NCBI GenBank assembly: GCA_038503035.1
Contig: JAVSML010024021.1
Location: forward strand, 250,312-314,311
Reading direction: 5' to 3'
DNA: 64,000 nt
From: Crocodylus rhombifer
Taxonomy: Eukaryota; Chordata; Crocodylia; Crocodylidae
In this document: piece after piece, positions 1-10,340 of the stretch
How the letters are laid out: every line of letters begins with the position of its first letter
Numbering within the stretch: position 1 is the stretch's first letter
Made by a program: the position numbers and the translations under genes
Notes under the pieces: generated by a model
The model's database searches: none
Told to the model about the DNA's origin: nothing
The model's input: the letters and a program-made list of their open reading frames with translations, nothing else

Positions 1-935
1 TGTAGCAAAACCCCACATTTTTCTTGTTTTTCTTGTTTTTCTTAAAAATACACTCTCTCCCCTTCCCCAACCATTTCTTACTCTCTCTCTGCTTTCTCTA
101 TTCCTTATAAGTAGTTATAGGTAGTCATATGTGAGCTAAGTTCTTGTATGCCATTATTGTAACAAGCCCCTTTTTATATTGTAAATAGTGTTTTGTTATT
201 TTGTATTGATTTTTACTGTTTTATATTGTAGTTCTATTATGTTTGTATTGTATTTTACTGCTTTATATTGATATTGTATGATTTAGGCCTGTTTCTGTAA
301 AGTTAGCCAAAGTAATGTCAAGTCTCCATTTTGTGTCTCCTGCCCAGGCATTCCCTATTATAATTGTGTTGTAACTGTGACTCATATGTACCCCTCCTAT
401 GTAAATTGGTTCCTGGATGAATGAGAGTGAATAAGGGTGCTTGAGACATAATGGTAGCAGGTCTAAAAATAGCTCCTGCTGAATGACTGGACCATCAACT
501 TAACAACAGAGCCATCAACTTAATGACCCGACCACTGCCTTGCATTGAGTCTCCCTGAAACCCCAGACCTACTCCTAGGACCAGGTACAAAGCCCACTAG
601 TTGAAAGATAAAGACCCTCCAAGAAAACAGCAACATGGAAACAAAGAACAGAACAGAAACCAGCAACTCCGCCACTGTATCTCACCAGACAATGAGAACA
701 CATGGAACTGCATGAGCTCGTCTGAGCAGGACTGGCCCTTGCCAGGGCATGTTTTTTCATTCCATCTCTATTCAACAAATAGGCCTCACTCTCCCCTATG
801 GGTCAGCCTTCTCGGGCCCATCCTTACTTATGCCACAGAGAAACCACTGATAAAGAGTGCTTATAGTCTACTTAATTTATGATGTGGAAACTACAAAATT
901 CAGGACTGTCTGTAAAATTAACATAAAAACTTAAT
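1..935. other. Unclassified segment, possibly an old interspersed repeat
   Basis: The first 300 bases are T-rich, with short imperfect repeats of a TTTTACTG(C/T)TTTATATTG unit. Bases 300-900 have a more mixed composition, with a short duplicated CCATCAACTTAA phrase near 495-520. The texture resembles an old LTR or retroposon, but no boundaries, target duplication or coding motif could be found. The 67- and 93-codon open frames here have no recognisable content and are not called as genes. Confidence 0.25.
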
Positions 936-939
936 AAAA

Positions 940-1235
940 AATGAAATGCTGGCTCCCCAGTGGAAGTCAGTGGTCCTTGCTGCTGCGGGCCTGGCTTACA
1001 GGCTGTCCAGGGAGGTAGACAGACAAAGGGCAGCAGAGAAGATGACAGATGCCCCCTCACCCCTCCTCTCCCTGCCAAGGCCCCTCTGCCAATCAGTGCT
1101 GAGGGGTGGGGCCACACAAAGGCCAGCCAGCAGACAAGATAGTGGCTGTTCTCTCATCCTTCCTCCCCTATGTCCGTCAATCAGTGCTGAGTGGTGCGGC
1201 TGGCTATGACTCTCATATCCTTGCATGGGTACATC
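940..1235. other. GC-rich segment with a duplicated 14-mer
   Basis: This short GC-rich island in AT-rich DNA holds two copies of CAATCAGTGCTGAG, at 1090-1103 and 1178-1191, each in similar flanking sequence about 88 bp apart. It looks like part of an old repeat with an internal duplication. The overlapping open frames on both strands are by-products of the base composition and are not supported as coding. Confidence 0.35.
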
Positions 1236-2490
1236 ATCATCACTATTAATGATGTTACATGCTAGTCAGAGCTTCTGCAGAGACTGTAGAAAAAAAATCT
1301 CTCCTGGTGTTCACTAAAACATTCATCCAAAGGACTATTCTGTGCTTCAAATTTAGGCTATTTTACTTTATCTGATGAGATAGAGACTAGATGGAATAGT
1401 GTATGCCTGGTCATGATTGTCTTAATGTTTTCCCTTGTGGATCCAAAAAAAGAGAGCACATTTTCTGCAACAATCTGAATAAATCAATACAAATGGCTTT
1501 GAGCATACAGCCTTGTTTCAACAAAACCTTTTTCTTATATATTTTTCCTCAGCTAAACTATAGGTGGATAGAATGCTATGCTGTCCTGGCCAACGGTTGT
1601 TATGGCAACCAATGTTTATATTAATTTATTTTTTATTTTTTCTTTCAAAAACATATTGAGTAACAATTTTGCATGTGTTGTGCAGTCTTTGATCATAGGA
1701 TAACAGAGACTACATATATTTTCCTACAAAATGTGAGCTAATGCATCAAAGGCACCAATGTGATATTTACTTTAGTCTTTGATCTTTTAAATAGATTTAG
1801 GAATTAGAAGAGAAATGCTCAATTGAAGCCATTACTAGCTCCAGACACTACTTCACTATCCAAATAATTATTGTTTAATGCAATATATTAGAAATGTTTA
1901 TAACAGTTCAGAAGAAGTATAGATGTGCAGCAGTTGAACAGGAAGATCAAAACAACTGGAATAAATAGAAAAAAGACAAGCAAATTCTTATTGTTAAAAT
2001 AAAAGTTAAGTAAACTACAGTTTTGCAATTATCTACATCTTTGATTCTCCTTTATCTTCAATTATATTTTTTCTTTAAAAATTAAGAGCAATTCTCCCCA
2101 GGATAGTCAAGGTGACATGGAGTGAAATAAGAAAAAAAAAAGAACAATGTATTTTCCTCCCTCAGAATTTTTATACAGGATTGTTCTAAAAATCCCAATT
2201 TCAAGTGATAAAAAATTCCGAAGTGTGTTTTGCCCTCCTCAATATTAATGTTGGTGGAAAAGCCAACCTTTTATGTGGCATCTTGATAAAGAAAATGTAG
2301 GTGCTGTAGTCTCTTATTTATTTCTAATTAATTTAATTGAAAACATTATCCTTTATCTGGAAGTATCAAATGTTTTCAAATCAATTTGAAGTGACCAGTT
2401 AAGTAGAGGCCAAAAAATAAAAAGTTAGAGAAAGCCCTTTTTTTTTTTCCTGCTGCAAAGGATAGCAATTCTTTAAAGAAACATTAGTTC
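1236..2490. other. AT-rich stretch with no recognised feature
   Basis: I see no gene, RNA or repeat boundary here. Open frames are short and low in complexity. There are only A and T runs, such as the one near 2439-2449. Confidence 0.5.
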
Positions 2491-2498
2491 CTATAGGT

Positions 2499-2958
2499 CA
2501 GTAGTCACCAAGCAGTGGATCTAAATCCACCAGTAGGTCTCAGAGCCTCTTGGAGTCAATCTAAGGCTGGAGTGGGGGCTGAATGCTCGCGTGCATGCAT
2601 GCATGCATGTGCCCCAGCCCAGCAGGTCAGTCCGTGGGGGAGGAAAGGGGTGGGGGCTAAACCAAGGTCCCTGCAGTGAGGGACAGTGCTGCAGAGGCAG
2701 GAGCAGGGGTAAACTGAGTGGGGCCCCAGCCAGATGGGACTTACCTGCTGGGGAGGTGTGCCCCCAAATATTTTTTTTCCTCTCTGCCTCAAATCTGCCA
2801 CCCCCATTCCCTCCCCACAGACTTACTTGCTTGGCGGAAGGTATGTGTGTGTGTTTTGGGGGGAGGGGGCAGTGGCAGCAGCAGCAATGCATCGTAGATC
2901 TTTGGTTGCTTTTAAATGCCAAAGGTGATCTCCTACTTAAAAAGGTTGGAGACCACTG
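2499..2958. mobile_element. Non-autonomous hAT-type MITE with 8-bp target duplication
   Basis: The element starts CAGTAGTCACCAA and ends with the inverse of CAGTGGTCTCCAA, an 11 of 13 match. It is flanked by CTATAGGT (2491-2498) and CTATAAGT (2959-2966), an 8-bp target duplication with one difference. CAG-type ends and 8-bp duplications are diagnostic of the hAT superfamily. At 460 bp it is too short for a transposase and none is seen. The interior is GC-rich, with a GCAT microsatellite near 2593-2609 and long open frames on both strands that are compositional shadows. Confidence 0.8.
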
Positions 2959-2966
2959 CTATAAGT

Positions 2967-3615
2967 TCTCAAAATTTCCTGCTCTTCCATAAGGACATAT
3001 TGAGCATTATTTTTTCAGGACAAGAAAAAATTAGAGCAATTTGTCACATTCTTTTGATATACCCATATTCTTACTTTTATGTAAACAGGTTCTATTAATC
3101 TCATGGAACTCACAAGAGCTTATATATGCAAAATAATACCATATTGTTTAAAAATACTGATTGTTTTTAAGAATTCCAGAAAACATGATTCAGCATCTCA
3201 TAATGCAACTTATAGAATAACCTTTGTATTCAGTAATCTCAGTAACAAAAGAAAAAGCAAGTTACCTTTCACTTTAATTTCAGACTTATATTTTAAGTAG
3301 TAAATGATGAATCTCTATACTTAATGCACTTAGAAAAATTAAAGAAATGCTTTCCTCAGTTATTTCTTAACAAACCTGATACCCTCCATGATTCACTGCC
3401 ATGAAGTGCTGTTTTGAAGCAGTATTGGCATGGTATATTTTTACTTTATTAAAAACAATGTAAAATTATGCAGTAAAATTACTTACTTTTAGGTTAAAAG
3501 TGAATTCATGTTGATGCTATCATATTAACCACATTTATTAATCAAAAACCATGAGACAATACAACCTTCCCAGAATTTGCTTTCCTGAATTAGTCTAGCT
3601 GGATATCTAATTGGC
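2967..3615. other. AT-rich stretch with no recognised feature
   Basis: I see nothing beyond short AT-rich open frames with no domain-like content. Confidence 0.5.
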
Positions 3616-3912
3616 ACCTTATGGTGTCTGTACTCAAGTGCAGAGGCTGCTCTAATGCTCTGTAATTACAATGCATCAAGCAGATTTGATTAAATCAAGT
3701 CTGTTGGAGCATGGCAATTTCTGCGTCTCGTAGTCTAGAGCATCCCCACACTTCAGAATGGTGTTGGGGGTACTTGAACTAAAGTTCATTGAACAAGCTT
3801 TAGTTCAAGCACCCCCACTGCCATTTTGAAGTTCAGGGGTGCCGACACACGAGACACTGCAGCTCTAGGAGCCAATCTAATTAAAGCACCTCCCCCCACA
3901 CCCATAGCACAT
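3616..3912 (-). mobile_element. Foldback MITE, same family as 53545-53757
   Basis: Read on the minus strand, this region contains an ACATGTGCTATGGG then GGGGGGAGGTG order that also occurs near 53550-53575 on the plus strand, followed by related sequence in both copies. Its centre is a strong inverted repeat: arms 3751-3784 and 3798-3831 pair at about 29 of 34 positions around a 13-base loop. No coding capacity is seen. The outer limits are approximate because no clear target duplication was found. Confidence 0.5.
3751..3831. repeat. Inverted repeat, 34-bp arms with 13-base loop
   Basis: The left arm 3751-3784 (CTTCAGAATGG ... GAACTAAAG) is the near-perfect inverse of the right arm 3798-3831 (CTTTAGTTC ... 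CATTTTGAAG), with about five mismatches. It forms the core of the surrounding MITE. Confidence 0.8.
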
Positions 3913-5190
3913 GTAAAACTACCCTTGGATTTAATAAATATTTATTGCATATGAAATCTTACCAAAAAATAACTTAAAAATCTCAGCATTTTCTAATTTC
4001 CCCCTCTGCTATTGGAAAATTTCTAACCATCTAGAGTAGTTGTTGACTCTCTGCTTGAAAAACTGTATTACCTAAATATAGAGAATTATTTGCAATTGTA
4101 ACTAGTATTCTACAATAAGTAAATGTTTCTAGCCTACTAGCCACATCTATATACTCTGACTTCCATGTTCATCCTCCAAATTCTTCCCTCCAACAATCTG
4201 CGCTCCTGTTTCCAACTTTCATTTAGGTTGCTGTAATCATGGCCCATAATTTTAAATACCTTATAAAAATATTCTAGGCAGGCTAAAAGCTGCAGTAAAA
4301 GCAGGATCAGTAATCATCATGCTCCCTGCCCCTACCTCCCATCACCACATAAATAAAAAAAGAAAAGAAAAAATCCTTAAAAATAATTCATTAACTTTTC
4401 CATATCAGGGAGTTTAGTTCTCTGGGACTTTTCTCTATAGCTGCTCAGTTCAGACTGTAGATATGAAGATGGAGTGATGTTCACCAAGGACATACATGAA
4501 GGCCAGCAGAGTCACAATTAAACAGGCCAAATTCAGTACATCACAAAAGCATGTCCGCCTTTAGCAGCTGTCACACAAGGACTTGAGAGGCTGTACTGGA
4601 GCCTTTTGAAAGGGAATAGGGATCAAGGAATTCAAGGATTCTATTCTCTTGCAAACTCTTGTAGAGTGTCATTGCAAACTCAAGGTCTTTGTGTAAGGGA
4701 TGAGGATTTTAGCCCAGCCGACTATTCCTTTTTATTTTCCCAAAGTTCATTTTCCCAATGCCACATTGATTAAAAATAATCAATTTCTGGAATGTTTTCC
4801 CTTCATCTAAAATTAGATGATAGCATCTACATGTTTTTAGATTTGCCCATTCTCAAATCTCTTGCAAATTGCATGCTGAACATGATTCTCTTCTCACATA
4901 CAATGAAGCAAATCTGGAATCATGTAATAGAAAAGCAATATTCAGAGATAAAAGAGGCGTAAAAGAAATGGATTGGATGTATTGTATGCATATGCTAGGC
5001 TACTATGAAAACAGGCCTGATCATCCTATTTTGATGATTTTAATAAGGACTCTAATTTTGCTGTTTTCTCTTATTGAAATGCTCAGTCTCCATATAGAGA
5101 AAAAATACTGATTTATATAACATATATTGAGGAACATCTTTACTTTCTTTAGGCCTGTGGCACATGTTCAGTTAAAGGCATGATGTGATA
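3913..5190. other. AT-rich stretch with no recognised feature
   Basis: No repeat boundary or coding motif was seen. The 80-codon frame at 4869-5111 has no recognisable domain and a composition typical of chance. Confidence 0.5.
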
Positions 5191-5535
5191 AATGGTGAAC
5201 ATGACAAACCTTGACTTTAGGAAGGCTTTTGATATGGTCTCCCACAACATTTTTACAATCAAGCTGAGGAAGTACAAGTTGGGAGAAGGATTGTAAAAAA
5301 AAATGGTTGAATCATCTGACTCAAGGAGTAGTGATAAATGGCTTAATGTCTACTTGGCAGCCCATATCAAGTAGAGTACCCCAGGGCTCAGTCCTGGGGC
5401 TAGTTCTGTTCAATATTTTCACCAATAACTTGGAAAATGGAATGGAATGCATCCTCAGAAAGTTTGTAGATGAAACCAAGCTGGGAAATGTAATGGGTGC
5501 AATAGGCTACAAGCTGAGGGTGCAATAGGCTACAA
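5191..5535 (+). mobile_element. Old CR1 LINE, left part (RT fragment)
   Basis: The decayed translation shows CR1 reverse-transcriptase motifs in order: LDFRKAFDMVSHN near 5210-5248, then an SRVPQGSVLGLVLFNIF-type block at about 5365-5420 and a VDETK remnant of the FADDT-type catalytic motif near 5465. Stops and frame changes are frequent, so this copy is much older than the CR1 at 10991-14697. It is 5'-truncated and is broken by the younger CR1 that begins near 5536. Its continuation is at 6373-7203. Just before the junction a 21- to 23-bp phrase containing GCAATAGGCTACAAGCTGA occurs twice in tandem. Confidence 0.8.
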
Positions 5536-6372
5536 GCTGACCTTGACAGGTTGCAACGGTGGGCGGATGAGAATAGGATGGGGTTTAACACTGATAAGTG
5601 CAAGGTGTTGCACATGGGGAGGAAGAACCGGCACCACACTTACAGGTTGGGGAACTCCCCTCTTGCCAGCACGGAGACGGAAAAGGATCTTGGAGTCGTC
5701 ATTGACTCCACGATGAACATGGGCCGGCAGTGTGGGGAGGCAGTCAAGAAGGCCAACCGTACCCTGTCATGCATCCACAGATGCATCACGAGCAGGTCCA
5801 GGGAGGTGATCCTCCCCCTCTATGCGGCACTGGTCAGGCCGCAGCTGGAGTACTGCGTCCAGTTCTGGGCGCCACACTTCAAGAGGGACGTGGACGATAT
5901 GGAAAGAGTTCAGAGGAGGGCCACTTGTATGATCAGGGGTCAGCAGGGCAGGCCTTATGAGGAGAGGCTACGGGACCTGAACCTGTTTAGCCTCCACAAG
6001 AGAAGGTTAAGGGGAGACCTTGTGGCCTGCTACAAACTGGTCAGGGGGGATCAGCAGGTATTGGGGGAGTCCCTGTTCCCCCGTGCGCTGCCAGGAGTGA
6101 CCAGGAATAACGGTCACAAGCTGGCGGAGGGTAAGTTTCGATTAGATATTAGGAGGCGCTACTTCACAGTCAGGGCGGCTAGGGCCTGGAACCGGCTTCC
6201 AGGGGAAGTGGTGCAGGCTCCTAGCCTGGGGATTTTTAAAAGGAAGTTAGATGAGCACCTTGCCGGGGTCATCTGACCCCGGTGCTCTTTCCTGCCAAGG
6301 CAGGGGGTCGGACTAGATGATCTACCTAGGTCCCTTCCGACTCTAGCTACTATGAAACTATGAAACTATGAA
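5536..6372 (+). mobile_element. Younger CR1 LINE 3' fragment inserted in the old CR1
   Basis: An uninterrupted frame (5551-6276) encodes the C-terminal part of CR1 ORF2: the RT thumb and the conserved tail, with WADENRMGFNTDKCKVLHMG, YAALVRPQLEYCVQFWAP and MERVQRRATCMIRGQ. The same order appears in the CR1 at 13860-14607. A short 3' UTR ends in about three copies of an 8-bp ACTATGAA unit at 6350-6372, the usual CR1 tail. It is strongly 5'-truncated and lacks the endonuclease and the first RT motifs. The open frame suggests a recent insertion compared with its host CR1, but it cannot be active. Confidence 0.9.
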
Positions 6373-7203
6373 ACTAGGATTCAGAGAGACCTCTACACAT
6401 TGGAGGATTGGACCAAAAGAAAACTCATGAGGTTCAATAAGGATAAGTGCTAATTCCTGCACTTAGGATGGAAAAATCCCATGCACCAGTACAGGGTTGG
6501 GACTGACTGGCTAAGCAGCAGTTCTGTGGAAAAAGACCTGAGATTTACAGTGGACAATAAGTTGCATATGAGTCAACAGTGTGCTCTTATTGCAAAGAAG
6601 GCTAACAGCATACTGGTCTGGATTAGCAGAAATATTACCAGCAGATCTAGAGAAGTGATTCTTCCCCGCTATTTTGCACTGGTGGGGCCACATTTGAATA
6701 CTGCATTCAGTTTTGGGGCATCCACTACAGAAATGATGTGGAAAACTTTGAGAGAGTCCAGCTGAGGGCAACAAAAATGGCTGGGTGGGGGAGAAAAGGA
6801 CTTCTGAGGAGAGGCTGAGGGAAACAAGGCTTCTTTAATCTAGGAAAAAAGACAAGTGAGGGAGGATTTAATAGCAGCCTTCAATTACCTGAAGGGTGGT
6901 TCCAAAGAGGATGGAGTTAGATTTTTCTCAGGTGTGGCAGATGACAGAACAAGGAGTCATGGTCTCAAGCTGCAGCAAAGGAAGTTTAGGTTGGCTATTA
7001 GGAAAAGCTCTCCCATTAGGAGGGTGGTAAAGCACAGGGACAAGCTACCCAGAGAGGTTGTGGAATCTCTACCCTTGGAGGTTTTTAAGAGCCAGGTAAA
7101 CAAAGTCTTGGAAGGAATGAACTAGTTGGGGTGGTCCTGCTTTGAACAAGGGGTTGGCCTCCTGAGATCCCATCCAACCCTAATCTTTCTATGAATCTAT
7201 GCA
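6373..7203 (+). mobile_element. Old CR1 LINE, right part, with 3' tail
   Basis: The sequence resumes at the point in the CR1 reading frame where the left part stopped: LYTLEDWTKRKLMRFNKDKC corresponds to the ADLDKLSKWADENLMVFNTEKC block of the CR1 at 13870-13930. It goes on through SSVEKDLRFTVDNK, SRSREVILPRYFALVGPHL and a decayed C-terminus (6856-7125). The element ends in a TCTATGAATCTATG tail at about 7187-7203. Frames shift several times, so only fragments are open. It pairs with 5191-5535 as one interrupted element. Confidence 0.8.
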
Positions 7204-7634
7204 TCTGAACCATGATCCTGACATTTGCACCTCCTGCTCTAAGTTAACCTACGATGCAAACAAGCTACATACAAACTCAAGCATGGCAGAAGGAGCAATT
7301 GTGGGATCAGGGATCAGATCCCAATAATGGTGTATTGATGGTACAGAGGGAGCTAAGGATCATGATCCCAGAGTCCTTCTGAAGTGGCAAGCTGGGGGCC
7401 CAGCGCCCCCATGGCTGGGAGTGCCAGTCAGCTGTTTGGGGATCTTAACCCCAGGAGTTCATGGAGCCCTGGGCTCTCATGTATTCCAACAGTTGAGAGC
7501 CCTAATCAGCTGACTGGCGCTCACAGCTGCAGGAGCGCAGGGACCCCGATCAGCTGAATACATGCTCATGGCTGTGAACATATCAAAGTCCTTGGGGCTG
7601 GCCCCATGTTCAATTTATAATGTGATGGGAACTA
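7204..7634. repeat. Repeat fragment with nested inverted repeats
   Basis: GCTCTAAGTTAACC at 7236-7249 matches the arms of the inverted repeat at 22856-22961, which suggests a related element. Further on, GCCAGTCAGCTG near 7422 and CAGCTGACTGGC near 7516 are exact inverses. Inside them GGGCTCTC and GAGAGCCC (about 7470-7502) form another hairpin. No ends could be set. The provirus begins at 7640, after its GCCAC target duplication at 7635-7639. Confidence 0.45.
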
Positions 7635-7639
7635 GCCAC

Positions 7640-8370
7640 TGTCAAAGAAAGATCTTTGGTCTCAGATGCCGATGGCAAAAGGCCAAAAGCTGACATAACG
7701 TATTTTGTCATGATAGTTCCGCATTCCCTCCCCCTTTTTGCTGAAATGTAAAACACATGTGCAGTCAATCTTGCATGAAACCTGAGCACAAGAGAGAAAC
7801 ACACAGAGTCTGAGTTATGATTGGCAGTCCTGTAATTATTCATTTATTCATGCCTGGTGTGTTGTAATAGGCCACCCTGTCAGCTGTAACTTTAGAAAGA
7901 TTTCCGCCTTCAGCGGAGAATTCTATACATGCCAAGAAGTTAAGTCAGCGATTTGGCCATTCGCTGACCTCTCTCCCTGCCAACGGTAAAAGTTTTCAGG
8001 TGTATCCGATTTTGCTGGCTCGTCCCTTCTCGTCAAGAGCTCATGAAGGTCTTCAGACCGAAGTTACCTGTATGCTTTGCTTAAAAACTGCATCACGCAG
8101 TTTGTAATTTGAGCAACAAAAATATCTACACGCTGTGCTGAATAAATCAACTTCTCTTTCTACACCGCATGACCACAACTTCCTTCCTACACTGCAATCT
8201 CCTGTGGTGTAAGTAAAATAAACTTTCTGTGTCACCAGTACGCTTTAAATCTGCTGACTCGTACTCGCCGCTACTACCCACCTGTCCGACCACCTATCCC
8301 ACCTGCGCCCAGCCGGTCGTACCGACCCAGGCTCACAGGTCAAAGGTGCGCCAGTCATTCGGGCGTGACA
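7640..8370 (+). repeat. 5' LTR of the endogenous retrovirus
   Basis: It matches 18700-19435 over its full length. It starts TG and ends CA, with GCCAC directly upstream. AATAAA signals lie at 8141-8146 and 8217-8222, so the poly(A) site and the R/U5 boundary probably lie in the last 200 bases. No convincing TATA box was recognised. Differences from the 3' LTR include a 5-bp indel near 7815 and many single substitutions. Confidence 0.95.
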
Positions 8371-8388
8371 CGGCATCACGAACAGGAT
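8371..8388 (+). promoter_or_regulatory. Primer binding site, probably tRNA-Lys type
   Basis: The 18 bases directly after the 5' LTR begin CGGC and contain CGAACAGG. Primer sites for the Lys3 tRNA begin TGGC and share the CGAACAGG core. The copy here differs by a T to C at the first base, other changes, and one apparent extra base in the middle. The position fits a primer site exactly. The tRNA assignment is inference from this partial match. Confidence 0.5.
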
Positions 8389-8402
8389 CCAGGGGAGGCG
8401 AA

Positions 8403-10316
8403 ATGGAGTCAGAGTTGATCCGCCACTGCCCATGGCGTGCAGGAAACCGTGATTGTGCAAGCTCAAATGATCTGTGGGCACACATCGCTTACCACCAAGC
8501 AGATGGTCTTGCTAACTCATTAATCACCGGATATATGTCTCCTGCTGGAGACAAAGGGGGCAAGGAGTGGGCCATTCAGTTGGCACTGAGCTCCTTTGGA
8601 TGTGTTATGAGCCGGAAAGGGGTCACCTTCCGGCCCAGAGATGAGGTCGGGAGCTTGTCTCTGGTGCGAGTGAAACCTGACAGCGCGGTGAACCCGACAC
8701 CCGCCCAAGAGTTTGCTCGCTGCATCTGGCATGTACGGGAAGGGGGAGAGGGCACCCCACCCAATAAGTTTAACTGTCCAAATTTGTCACCCGACTCACG
8801 CGCACACGAACTGTTAACGCAACTCCGTGAAACCCTGGAATAAGAGGGTCGTACAGTGACAAAGTGGAATGGTCCCAAATGGGACAAGGGAAAAATGATT
8901 AATGTTCTGTTCCGTACTGTGTCAATTCTACTACATGAGGTCACGAATTTCGACTCACAGCTGAATACAGCCAGTAAAAATGCTAAGGAACTGGTGATAA
9001 AATGCAGCACTTCACCAACGCCCAAAGATGGCGCTGAGCAAAAGCAGAAGTCACAGCTAGAAAATGGTGCTGAACAAAAGGGAAAGCCAACGCCTAAAAA
9101 TGGCATTGACAATAAGCAGCCATGCTCTGAAATTGGTGCTGAGCCAAAGGGGAAGCTGTACCCAAGCCTGGAGGAACTGACGGTGAACCATGAGACGTCA
9201 TCGAGCACAGTTATACCCACCTCCGAACAGGACTACCCTCCCACCCTGCTGATGAAGGGCGATCTGACGTCACTAGATGTGATCACGCATACACCCTGGC
9301 CAGGCCATCCTCCTACGCCGCCTACCCTAGCAACCGCACCACCCCCTCCATATCCAGAGGAACCTGATGGTACGCGGTTAGTTAAAAGCAGAAGTAAAAC
9401 TTACGAAAAGGAATTTATAACTTCAGCTCTCCCTGTCAGCGTAGTCAAGTGGACTACAACAGGAGCTGGACAACCCCAGGCCACAATAACAGTCTGCACC
9501 AGAACTTGGGCAGAAATGAGCGATCTTCACAAAGAAAAGGGAATCCAACCTGACAAAACCCCCATTGTTTGGATGGGCCACCTTGAAATAGAAGCAGTAA
9601 ACGAGCTCATCGATGCAGAGGAAGCTATACACCTTGTTCAAAACACAGCTTGGAGTAGAGGAATAGTTATGGACCCACAACCCGTAACAGCAAATCAACA
9701 ATGGCCAATAGCGTTGCCAGCCTTAGCAGTAGACACAATTATGAAAAAAATGCATGTCTGGCATGATGGTGGCCCCAAACAACGTAATGCTGTCCATTTG
9801 ATCCATGCCATGATTGGAGCGTCCTATGTCCAATGGAATCCAGTTACGGACCCTTTGAACTTAACAATATTACAGCAAGCTACAGCATGGCCCCACCGTT
9901 ACCTAGAAAACCCAGGCCAAGTCCCCTGTCTACACCAAGCCGTTGAAGCAGCGTCTGAAGTATATGGAGGCCCACATGAACTAACTGTAAAAATGGTTCT
10001 CACACCATCCATTAACACCCCAGTAATGAATATCTGGGCACTAGTATCCCAACTACAATCAGCAATGACCAGTAAACCTACCCAAGTCCATGTCACAGCT
10101 TACCCGAAACAGACACCGTTACCAGAGAAGCTCGGTCACCAAGGCACTTCCAGAACAGCACCCCCACAAAGGATGCCAGAAGAAAGAGCCAGATTTGGAT
10201 TCCTATTAAACAACACCAAACTTAACAAAGCTCAACTACGAGCACTAGGGGACGAAGGGCAGAAGCTTCTTGCAGAACTGGACTTCAAATTCAATGAGCT
10301 GTCAAAAAACGAGTAG
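8403..10316 (+). pseudogene. gag: gag of the endogenous retrovirus (one in-frame stop)
   Basis: One frame runs from the first ATG after the leader (8403) to TAG at 10314-10316, about 637 codons, broken only by TAA at 8841-8843. Gag is the structural polyprotein that assembles the particle under the membrane. The N-terminal 146 codons up to the stop would be the matrix-like part. A 12-residue repeat lies at 9021-9170 and a PPPPY late-domain motif at 9339-9353, the kind that recruits NEDD4-type ubiquitin ligases for budding. The 9690-10070 part looks like a capsid, with helical text such as MKKMHVWHDGGPKQRNAV. No CCHC zinc knuckle is present in any frame near the end, where most orthoretroviral Gags have one. 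The last codons carry the frameshift heptamer. Identification as gag rests on position, the late motif and the link to protease. Confidence 0.85.
9021..9170 (+). repeat. Four-copy 12-codon tandem repeat in gag
   Basis: The repeats begin at about 9030, 9066, 9102 and 9135, giving periods of 36, 36 and 33 bases. The encoded unit is roughly NGAEQKGKPTPK, with variants DGAEQKQK, NGAEQKGK, NGIDNKQ and IGAEPKGK. The lengths are all multiples of three, so the repeat grew while the frame was under coding constraint. It forms a charged linker between the N-terminal region and the proline-rich late domain. Confidence 0.85.
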
Positions 10317-10340
10317 TCGCCGTCAGCAGGACCGGTGGCG
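10304..10340 (+). promoter_or_regulatory. -1 ribosomal frameshift signal (slippery heptamer and hairpin)
   Basis: In the gag frame the codons read TCA AAA AAC, so A AAA AAC at 10304-10310 is in the correct X XXY YYZ phase, two codons before the gag stop. After a 7-base spacer, 10318-10324 pairs with 10334-10340: four Watson-Crick pairs CGCC/GGCG, two G-U wobbles and a final C-G, around a 9-base loop. The -1 frame from 10310 has no stop before the protease. Heptamer, spacing and hairpin are the classic retroviral arrangement. Whether a pseudoknot forms is not evident. Confidence 0.85.

Noticed and set aside
2521..2992. Overlapping 133-codon frames on both strands
   Set aside because: They lie across the hAT MITE (2499-2958), are GC-rich on both strands at once and have no domain.
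8229..8402. Upstream extension of the gag frame into the LTR
   Set aside because: The frame is open by chance in U5 and the leader. The first plausible gag ATG after the primer site is 8403.
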